DNA from: Lamellibrachia columna
Lineage: Eukaryota > Annelida > Polychaeta > Sabellida > Siboglinidae
Reading direction: 5' to 3'
DNA: 64,000 nucleotides
Assembly: GCA_963662155.1 (NCBI GenBank)
Contig: OY759270.1
Span: 8,834,461-8,898,460, forward strand
The position numbers and the translations under genes are program-made. Of this stretch, positions 15,001 through 27,000 are shown piece by piece. Within the stretch, counting starts at the first letter, position 1; each line of letters starts with the position of its first letter. The notes under the pieces are model-generated. The model saw only the letters and a program-made list of their open reading frames with translations. It had not been told where the DNA came from and ran no database searches.

Positions 15001-18000
15001 AATAATATCTGTGTTTACCTGTGAAATATTACAATTAGCATGCAAGTACTATGATTTTGGTTGATCGCATATATACATATAAAGCACACAAAACTGTTCA
15101 CAAAATGCATAAAAATGAATGAATTATCGGATGTAAAACCCAACAGATGCAATGCCCGCTCATAGTCATCATAACCATGAATCGTAAAACGTTGACGAGA
15201 TATCGGTCACTTAAAAAAAAATCGCAAAAATACTAATAATTGACGGATCGATTCGAGAAACGGCTCAAAACGTCCGCACGTGTGTTGTCTTCATCCGGGC
15301 ACCAACAGCATAACCAAAGCAAACGAACATGGCGCCACATGGCAATCAATATGAACACTACATCCCAACACCGAAATTTCGGTGTTCAGGGTGCATCAGG
15401 TTAAAGATTTTTTAATTTGATTTTTTTCGCTTGTCTTATTTTAGAATCATTTAGCAAAAATCTAACCTATGTAGTATCGACTACGACACACTTGTTCATT
15501 TGTGCAAATCTGTTACTTAATTTCGGTGAAATTATTGGACAAATGGATCGGATCAGGTAAAAATAAAAAAAAAATTACAACAGTGGTCTGATTCTACACT
15601 GTATATACTACAACGTAAAGTTATTCACAGTTTTGCAAGGTACCCGATCTAACGATCAAAGTAAATTCTTTCAATACTTTAAGAGAAGTGTACACTCCTT
15701 TATTAAACCAATTGTGCATATTACCAAAACTATTCACACCCTATATATCTGAAATGATTTGAGGACCTATAATTTTTAATAAAAAATGTACCGTCATTTA
15801 AAACATATGTAAACACTAACCTGTTGCCCAAAACAACCCCAAAGGTGTGTCATCAGGCAGAGTATCACATTATTAATATAGGCAATATAAACTGTGCTTA
15901 CCACAACAACCGGCAAGACCACCATGAAGACGAGCGCGTACAAGCCAAGAACCTGGAAGTCACAAACAGGACAAGTTATCTCTCACACAATAGAAACTAC
16001 CTGCAATTTTGCGTGTTTTTAACATTTCCTGAAATGATGTTTCCCTTAATGTTTTAGAAACTATGATAACATCAATTTTCATCAAGGTGCAGACTTGTGG
16101 TGTATACACGAGTGGGTTACATAATTTGAATATAATAACAACTAGACACCTAAAAATAATCACAATTGTTTTGCCGTCCCGAAAAACTTTGGATATCTAT
16201 GCCAATGTGTATTGGATCATGTTTAAATTATTCAAATGGCAAAGGGACCAATTTTTGCATTCTGATGCTTGTGTTGTATTTTTGTGAACTATGTATTCTT
16301 TGTCAACACGGTAATTAACAAAGTGTTTGTCAGAGGTCCCAAAGGTTATTTCGGGTAGCCTCTATTAAGCAGCCTTTTCAATAGTAACTACACACATGAT
16401 GAAGACCTATTTCTATTCTGTGCTGTAGAATTTAATGCATCCATTAAAAATAACTGCAGCCGATCACAACATATTTTGGCAAACTGTTCCACTTACCCAC
16501 ACCGAGTTCTGTTTTTCAACAATCCACTTTGGCAAGGCAATTCCAAAATGGGTGGCTGGAAGAAAGTTGTAGAAATCACATTAATAGTGAACGATACAAT
16601 ACAAATGTTGGTAAATAATTTATGTGTATTAAAAATGGCAATTGCAAACAGTGTGTAGCTTTGACAATTTGGAATTAACCAAACAGTCATATATAATGTC
16701 AAAATTGAATTTGAGCTTAGCTAACTGCGTAACATTCTTAACCGAAAACACTGACTCTTGATGATACACAAAAATTAATCTACCAAAAATGTATATGCCA
16801 ACTCTTATGATTTACTCGTAAATCTTACAGATTTTCTTAAATGTGATAGTTCAACAGGTGTAGGAGAAATTCCTTATGGTATTGTGTGTTTTGTACAAGG
16901 CTTTTTTGCATTATGGGATACGACCTACATTTGCTAAATGGCATGCAAACAACAGTTCTTTTGCATTGTGGGATACGACCTACATTTGCTAAATGGCATG
17001 CAAACTACAGTTCTTCAATTCAAAACACATCCAAGGATATATGCAAATATTTTAGCTTAGCACAGCTGGTTGTGCAAATCTTGTTAGAATTGGTGAGCTC
17101 CTTTTGAGCAGGCAAGGCAAACCAAACCTTTTACCAGTTTTACGCGTGTGCGCCACTCAGTGTTGGCAATAAAGCAAGTAAATCAAACCTTTTACCAGTC
17201 TTACGCATGTGCAGCACTCAGGGTTAGCAATAAAGCAAGTAAATCAAACCTTTTACCAGTCTTACACATGTGCACCACTCAGGGTTAGCAATAAAGCAAG
17301 TAAATCAAACCTTTTACCAGTCTTACACGTGTGCAGCATTCAGGGTTAGCAATAAAGCAAGTAAATCAAACCTTTTACCAGTCTTACACATGTGCACCAC
17401 TCAGGGTTAGCAATAAAGCAAGTAAATCAAACCTTTTACCAGTCTTACACGTGTGCAGCACTCAGGGTTAGCAATAAAGCAAGTAAATCAAACCTTTTAC
17501 CAGTCTTACGCGTGTGCAGCACTCAGGGTTAGCAATAAAGCAAGTAAATCAAACCTTTTACCAGTCTTACACATGTGCACCACTCAGTGTTGGCAATAAA
17601 GCAAGTTAAATCAAACCTTTTACCAGTCTTACACATGTGCACCACTCAGTGTTGGCAATAAAGCAAGTTAAATCAAACCTTTTACCAGTCTTACATGTGT
17701 GCACCACTCAGGGTTAGCAATAAAGCAAGTAAATCAAACCTTTTACCAGTCTTACGCGTGTGCACCACTCAGGGTTAGCAATAAAGCAAGTAAATCAAAC
17801 CTTTTACCAGTCTTACGCGTGTGCACCACTCAGGGTTAGCAATAAAGCAAGTAAATCAAACCTTTTACCAGTCTTACGCGTGTGCACCACTCAGGGTTAG
17901 CAATAAAGCAAGTAAATCAAACCTTTTACCAGTCTTACGCGTGTGCAGCACTCAGGGTTAGCAATAAAGCAAGTAAATCAAACCTTTTACCAGTCTTACA

Positions 18001-21000
18001 CATGTGCACCACTCAGTGTTGGCAATAAAGCAAGTTAAATCAAACCTTTTACCAGTCTTACATGTGTGCACCACTCAGGGTTAGCAATAAAGCAAGTAAA
18101 TCAAACCTTTTACCAGTCTTACGCGTGTGCACCACTCAGGGTTAGCAATAAAGCAAGTAAATCAAACCTTTTACCAGTCTTACGCGTGTGCACCACTCAG
18201 GGTTAGCAATAAAGCAAGTAAATCAAACCTTTTACCAGTCTTACGCGTGTGCACCACTCAGGGTTAGCAATAAAGCAAGTAAATCAAACCTTTTACCAGT
18301 CTTACGCGTGTGCAGCACTCAGGGTTAGCAATAAAGCAAGTAAATCAAACCTTTTACCAGTCTTACACATGTGCACCACTCAGGGTTAGCAATAAAGCAA
18401 GTAAATCAAACCTTTTACCAGTCTTACGCGTGTGCAGCACTCAGGGTTAGCAATAAAGCAAGTAAATCAAACCTTTTACCAGTCTTACACATGTGCACCA
18501 CTCAGGGTTAGCAATAAAGCAAGTAAATCAAACCTTTTACCAGTCTTATGCGTGTGCAGCACTCAGGGTTAGCAATAAAGCAAGTAAATCACGTTATGCT
18601 TTATGTATGTCTAATACCACCAGTTCCACTGATACATTGCTGTTGCCATATCTGGATTTGGACCTATGACACTTGGTCACACAACATTTGGCCACATTAT
18701 GCAAGGCGCAACATTCAGTAAGTTTTATTATAGTAATAACAACAAAAGCTAGTATTTTGAGAGGGCTTGGTGTGGTGTCAAGTTTTGTTACTTTTATCTA
18801 GTCATGATATTGTGACCAAATGTCGCATTATATGACCAAGTGTTGCGTGACCAAATGTCTTGATGGGTTGTGGTCACAAACTACTCACCCCCCGGTCCGT
18901 CGGGGTTGCCGTACTCCTCCCAGTTCTTGCGTGCTTCTTCGTCCGTCAAACTACAACACCATATTGGTTGACAAAGTTGCACTCCAGACTCTTTGACGCA
19001 TAATTCTGACAGGTATTCTCCAGTAATCACTTGTTCAGATATTAAAAATTTAACTACCTCCGATAGAAAATTTTAAGTCAGTGCAAATGGTGACAGTCTT
19101 TTAATAAAAACTTGGTCTTACTAGAATGGTGGAAAACAAGTGAAAACATATGTGAAATATCCACTATGATTCTAATGATCTAAGCTATTACTAAAAACAT
19201 AACTGCATCACACATAGGTAATCCCACAGATAACAGTAGCTGCGTTTGGAACAGCAAGAAATTGTTCAACATACACATATGGTGAGCATGATATGACAAC
19301 ACACTACATTCGAAAGAAATGCTTTTCTGCAAGTATTATTTAATTCCTGACGTTCAACCACTGTTAAGTGGCACTCAACCATCAACAAGATATGACCTGC
19401 AAGATCTATTAAAATGGCCTTTCTGCAATGTATTTTTTTGTTGAGCTAACCAAAAAATGGAACGTCCTGGGACCTGAGTAGATTCATCAGCAACTCACGC
19501 TTTATATGCCTTGGTGATCTTCATGAACTTCTGGGAGTCGCCGGTATCTTTGTCAGGATGGAATATGATACTCAGTTTATGATATGCCTTCTTAATTTCT
19601 CGATTCGTTGCACCCTGAAATGATGTACAAGAATTTTAAGCATGCATCTGACAACAGGAAAGATATCACTTGCACAAACAGTTGTGGCTTTAGAATTAAG
19701 TATAGAAGCTTAAAGGTACTGAGTCTGATGGTTTGTAGATAGTGACTTGGGTACAATGACAAATATTTTTGGAAGTAAACATTCTTTAAACTAGAAGTGC
19801 AGGGGGGTTACCTAGAGGTGTCTCAAGCAGAACAAGAGGCCACTAGCACAGATAAACCAATATCAAATCATCCGAAAAACATCTCTGAAAAAGGTTATAG
19901 ATGCGTATGTTTAAATGCAAGGAGCATAGTAAATAAGAAAAACGAATTAAACATTATGGTAGAAGATATTGACCCTCACATAATTGGTATAACTGAATCA
20001 TAGGCCAACATAGATATAACAGATTAGGACTGACAGGATATGTAATGTTTAGGAAAGATCGAATAGGAAGAAGGGGCGGGGGAGTTATTTTATATGTTAA
20101 AGAATCTATTCAGGCTTATGAAATAAAACTAGAAAGGGAAGCAGATTGCGATGAAGCTGTTTGGTGCAAAATTGTTTCAGGAAATTCAAAATTAACTATT
20201 GGATTAGTTTACCGAAGTCCAAACATAAACGAAGAGGACAACACAAAAATAACAAAACGCTATAAAGGAAGTTAGTAAAGGGGAATGTATCATAATGGGA
20301 GATTTTAACCATGGACACATACAATGGAATTCTCTAGAGAGCACAGGGATTGAGGACCAACAATTTCAATTTTTAATCCAGGATAGCTTTCTTACTCAGC
20401 ACGTACTAGAACCAACCAGGGGAGAAAATGTATTAGATATAGTTTTGTCATCACAAAAAGAATTAGTGGACAATGTAAAAATATTTGAACCATTGGGTAA
20501 TAGTGACCATAATCAAATACATTTTGACATCAATGTAAATTCAGAAAGTAAAAATAAGAAAACGTACAAGAGAAACTTCCACAAAGGTAACTACAAAGAT
20601 ATGAGAAAATACTTAGCAAAGCTAGATTGGAATAACATGCTGATGAATAAGACCGCAATTGAATGTTGGAATATTCTAAAATATGAAATTGAGAGTATCA
20701 TCGATAAATTTGTTCCCTTCCAAAAACAAGGAAAACGGTGTAGAAAGAAACACTTGTCAAAAGAGGCTATTAGAAAAATAATGCTAAAACAAACTATGTG
20801 GAGGGTTTATAGGCGTACCAGAAAGGACGAAGACTATGCAAAATACAAAGAGGCACTTAATGCAGCTACAACTGAAATCAGACAATCTAAAAGAAGCTAT
20901 GAGCAAAAACTAGCATGTAACATAAAAAATGACAGCAAGAGTTTTTATGCATATGTCAGGAGTAAACAAAACGTACAAGACAAGGTTGGACCTTAAGGAG

Positions 21001-24000
21001 ACAGTGCTGGAAATATAATATCACAGGGGTTTTTAATGGCGGAAGACCTAAATGGTTACTTCAGTTCAGTGTTTACCAAAGAAGATATTAGTTCATTACC
21101 AGTTGCTGATGCTAAATTTCAGGGGGCTAAATCTGACTATTTAGGTCCGTTAGCTGTAACTCCAGAATTGGTAGCTAAGAAAATAATGGCAATGAAGGAT
21201 AACAAATCACGGGGAGTGGATGGGATTCCTCCAAAATTACTAATGGAAACAGTAGAACAAATCAGTATACCACTTGCAAGAGTATTCAACTTGTCATTAA
21301 AAGAGGGAGTTGTGCCGTTTGAATGGAAAGAAGCAAACATCATACCATTATTTAAAAAGGGTTCGAGAAATAAGTCAGAGAATTACAGACCAGTGAGTTT
21401 AACGTCAGTGATTTGTAAATTATTAGAAAGGTTAATTAAAGACCATATGGTGGAATTCCTCGTTAAGCATAAATTATTAAATTCATCTCAACATGGATTC
21501 CTTAAAGCGAGGTCATGCTTAACAAATATGTTATGTTTTTTGGAAGAAATCACTAAGTGGATAGACGTGGGATCGCCAGTAGATATTATCTACTTAGATT
21601 TTCAGAAAGCTTTTGACAAAGTGCCACATCAAAGATTACTACTTAAATTAAAAAGCCCATGGTATCGGGGATAGCATAACTGACTGGATAGAACAATGGC
21701 TGACTGACAGAAGACAACGAGTTGTAGTAGATGGAGAAGTTTCAAATTGGAAATCGGTTTTGAGTGGGGTACCTCAAGGATCAGTATTAGGACCTATATT
21801 ATTCTTAATTTATATCAATGACTTGGACGACAGTATAACAAGTAACGTACTGAAATTTGCGGATGACACAAAACTGTTTAGAAAGGTTAATACTGATGGT
21901 GATAAACAACATTTACAAAATGATCTAGACAGAATAGTAAAATGGTCTGAGAAATGGCAGATGTTGTTCAATTTTGGGAAATGTAAATGCCTACATACAG
22001 GACATAGGAACTTGAATGTAAACTATAAAATGGGAGATACTGTTCTGGGTACTACTGTAAAAGAAAAGGATTTAGGAGTTACAATAAGCGCTGATATGAA
22101 AGTTTCAGAGCAGTGTGGTATTGCAGCTTCAAAGGGTAATCAAATTCTTGGATTGATTAGAAGAAACATAACATACAAGGAAAAAAGTTAATTATACCTC
22201 TTTATAAAGCAATAGTTAGACCTCATTTAGAATACTGTATACAAGCATGGAGACCATATCGTAAGAAGGATATAGATACGCTTGAACGCATACAAAGGAG
22301 AGCAACTAAAATGATTCCAGAACTGAGAGACCTTAGTTATGAAGAACGCCTGAAAGAATGTGGTTTAACAACTCTAGAGACAAGGAGGTTAAGAGGAGAT
22401 CAGATTGAAGTTTTTAAGATATTGAATGGGTATGAAAATTTTGATAGAAATATGTTTTTCTCACTCAAGAAGGATAGCAGAACTAGAGGACATGAGGTAA
22501 AATTAGTAAAGGATCAATGTAGATTGGACATCAGGAAGCACTCGTTCTCACAGAGGACAATAAATGAATGGAACAAATTGTCTACAGATTGTGTAACTGC
22601 TAGCAGCGTGAATATGTTTAAAAACAAGGTTGACACATATCTCAGGAGGGCGGGCTATAAGTAGATGAACATTGTTGGACTCTCGATAAGCCAATGGCTT
22701 CCTTGTCCACTCGCCATCTGGGCCTTTGGCTTGGATGGCAAATCTTGTTAAATCTTGTTTGTATTGTAAAATTATGTTATGTAGTGTAAACAATATTTAT
22801 TCCTACTTCTTGACTGCTCAAAGTCAATCTTTCTTAAGGTAGAAAAACACTTCTATCAATGTTCACATAATTATTCGATATCATAAAAATGTAAATTTAT
22901 CACCTCCTTTTCCTATTCTCTAGGGTTGTTAAACCTCATTCCTTTAAGCATTTTTCCAAATAAGGTCTATCGCTAATAATACATCAAGACTGAACAACAT
23001 TTAATAAGATTATCTGAGCTCATTATCTTTCAGAGAAACAGAAGGTAGATGGCATTCCAGACACGAATGCATTGGTTTATCGAGTGTCCACAAATTTCCA
23101 TCTACGTATGTGTGGCCCAGCCTGTCGGATGTCGGATACTTGACAATTCTATGTTCAATCAATCACACTAGCATACACACAATCGGCAAGTTTTCTGTGC
23201 CAATCATCTATCATCCTAAGTGAAAAAAGTACTTCCTTCTTACATCCAATCTACACTGTCGTTTCACCAATGCTACTTTGTGATGATCGACACATGCAGG
23301 CACACACACAGACATCGTTAACAAGTGATTGGTTGCCTTCAATTCAAGGTTCCCCATCAACAAATACAGGTGACGATAAACTTGTTACTAGAAGCGTGAC
23401 TCACTCTGTCAATCTTTAATTCGCTGTAAGGGTCGAACTCTGCAAAATCAAGTTCGACCTGAGAGGCCTTATAGGCGACCGCCGCAAGGAGGACCCAGCC
23501 AATGAGCAGGCCAGTTTTACTAAAACGAAAAAACACAGTACAGTAATAGTTATTTAAACAATGTAATCAGTAAAACGATTTTTACTGGTTAACGGGAATG
23601 TAAAGTTATTTTCATTGGCTAACTCGTTGGGAGCTAGAAGTGATCTTTCGTATAACTAAAAATAATAAAATGCCTCGAATGTTTGCAACACTGAATTTAT
23701 CAGTATTAACAACATCACGGTTGGTTCACCTATAAATATTTTTTTTAAATACACGATTTGGTGATAAAGACAAATATGTTGGTTTTACGATATATAATTA
23801 ATCTGCAGTTAAACACTTACTAATAAATCGTCACCTGTGAAGGTGAAATATAATGTTTTTCATCGGATGATTTATTCAAATATGACGTATAAGTGTTTCA
23901 GGATTAAATGAATTGGGGCATTTTAATTATATGAATCCCCAATTAACTGTGCATCAGTTAACCAATAAAAATCTTTGAAAATTCTGTTTACGCAAGTAGT

Positions 24001-27000
24001 TAACTTAATCCTTACATTAAAGACAAACTAACAAGTTGATGCTGTTATAAAAACTTAAATAATTCAAATTGCATGCAGGTGTCACCGTGAATCATTGACT
24101 GACACATGACCACGTACATACACACATTACATTAGGTAGAAATAGATCAAGATAATATAAAGTGATGACTGCATTTTATAAATCAGACATATACATAACT
24201 TGACATGAAGGCATATCACGGAAATACCACAGACTAAGTAACACAGGATTACGATCCGATTACGTCTTACGTGTCAGAAAATTTATATTTATAGGCAAAG
24301 GATGGAATTTGATTTTCACATATAATCTTTACACAAATGAACCTATTCATGTGTAAGTAGGGTTGACAAAAATCATGATTTTTTTTTTAAATCGGATTTT
24401 AAAAATTGAAATCAGATTGTTTTTATTTATTTGATTTTTTTAAAATCTGGTATATAGACATTAATAAATTTTATATAGATGTTGATGTATTTATAAACTC
24501 TTTCAAATTTGTTCTATTCAAATCGATCTAGGTACTTGATTTTTGCTTACATAAAGACATTAGACAATGTCCACAAGGCCTCACCTCATGTAGTTGCATA
24601 ATCTGTCTTGGAAAAGAAAGCATGCTGTGTGTCTGTGGCTGTAGCAGTGCTAATTATTTTATGCTGAGAGGGTGGATTAGCACCTGTCCAGGGCTCTGTG
24701 TACTCTAAGGGTCTCTAACCAGACTGCAAACTGGTACAGTATTAAACAATTGTAACCCAGACTGTCTCACTTGAGTCAACATACTGAAATGATAACAACT
24801 AGCACAAGCTCTAAGTGGACTTTAACTCAGGGCTTCTGACTTGAAAAGATACTTCCTCTGGAAGACAACTTTGTGTAGCTTCACTGCATTCAAAAAGGGA
24901 ATAGCTCAGACTTACACAATGTCATAAAATATTTGACTGTCAGGCTATCTGGTGTCAATACAGCTACACAAGTGTGCACACTTTGTGCTTTTGTATTAAA
25001 AAACATACAAAACTGTGTTGATCTCAATGCTTGTAAACAATTATTTGTGCTAAATTCATATAAATCAGCGATTAAAAAAATCGGAAGTAAAAAAAATCAT
25101 AAATCAATGATTTTTTTTTTTTGAGTGATTTAAATCATGATTTAAATCAAACAACCCTGTGTGTAAGTGAACATTATATGGACATTGTCAATACAATTGT
25201 CAGTATAAATTAAGAAGATGTTACCATGAACACATAGATATATAAAACCAAGCACTAGTTTGCATAATTTTTGTTTTAGACAAATATGTAGTAGTTATGT
25301 AACATAGCTTACATGGCGCGCCGTTTAAGGCGATTAACTGGTTCTTTAGATTTCAATTTTTGTTTCTTCATTTTGCAGGGGTCGCATTGACACACTCGTC
25401 TCGACTTCTCTGTATCCTCTGCAAAAACAAACATTATATTTGGTATTTCCAAATGGAATTTTGCATAGATTATCTGTACCAATATGTCTACATATGAAAA
25501 AAATTTCAGATATGTAGCTTGTAAACGTCTTAAGTTAGAAGCACCTGAAAACAGATAAAAACAACGGGTGCGTTTTTGGGTGCTTACCCTTGTTCATATG
25601 ATAGGGCATTACAGACACCACTTGCATGCAAATCCTTAGTTTTTTGCAGAAGTTTTTGACCATTAGTTTATTTGACACGGAATGACCCATACGTAATTTA
25701 TAACATTGCTGAATTCTGAATTCTTTATAAAATAGTATGACTTAGGTGGTTTCTCTTTGTACAAAAACATACCAATTCTGACAAATGGTATATTTATGGC
25801 TTTTGTCTCTGACAGTCAATAAAGTCAGTAAAATAAACAGACATGTATAGGAATGTATAGGTAAGAATAGTGCCGTAACAAGATTTAACAATAATTCCAC
25901 CTAAACCTAGCAGTCAGCTCTTGATGGCATGTAGATCAACTAATACAATATGACGACAAAGCATAAATCAAAACGGCAACAAACTTTGATCAAAACAGCG
26001 ATGTTAAAAGAATACAAAATAAAATAATAAAATAAATAAACTGCTACTTTGTTACATGTTTTATGGGCTTCTTTTCAAGTATACATTTACTATTAAATAT
26101 GGTGCTATATTTTATCATTTCTGCCAAGAACATAATTTTGCATTGCTTTAAATCAATCCTGTTTCTACACAATGTTTATTCATCTATTTTGCCATTTTGT
26201 ATTTGTCGCCATTCTGACCAATACCCTGTCGTACTGGTCAGAATGGCGAGAATCCTCCAAAATACCAATAATTGTTGTCATTTTGACCAACATTTGTCGC
26301 TGGTTTGACCAATGGGTGTCACTGTTTTGACTAGACATGTCGCCGTTTTGACCATGTTTATTGCCATTTAGGTATTTTAGGATCTGTCACTGTTTTGACC
26401 AGTACCCGGTTTTTTTAACGTAAGTGCAAATGGTACTGGTAAAACTAGAAATGACAAAATAAAACTTTGCCAAAATAAGAACATGACATTCGATAAATTT
26501 TTCCACAGCTACCGTCAACTTCCCGTAATTCAACCCCGATCAGCGGCGACTATTTCAAGTGACAGGTGTCAACTTCCGCGCAACGTCGACGCGTTCGCAT
26601 CTAAAAGCTGTGCGTGCAAATCATAATTTTGAATAATATAATAGCATTAAATTGGCCTGTAAATCTGTAATTACATTACATTGTGTTACCTAATGGTATT
26701 TTGTGTATTTATTGTATTATAGTGAAAAATCAGTCACACGCTCGACCATGTCCATGATTTTATTTTAGATTTTACAGCACGATTCTTTGACTGTCTTTGA
26801 CTTTGGCTTCAAAAGTTTAGTTCCAGTAAATGCTTAACCTCACCTTAACATACAATACAATCATACGGTCCAGTAACAACCATAGCTTCCCCGGCATGTC
26901 GTGATCACTTTAAAAAAGCTTGATGAACCAATATGATGCCATATACTATATGATATAGTCCGGCGACCAGATGGTCATTTACGTTTGCGAGGCAGCTGGG

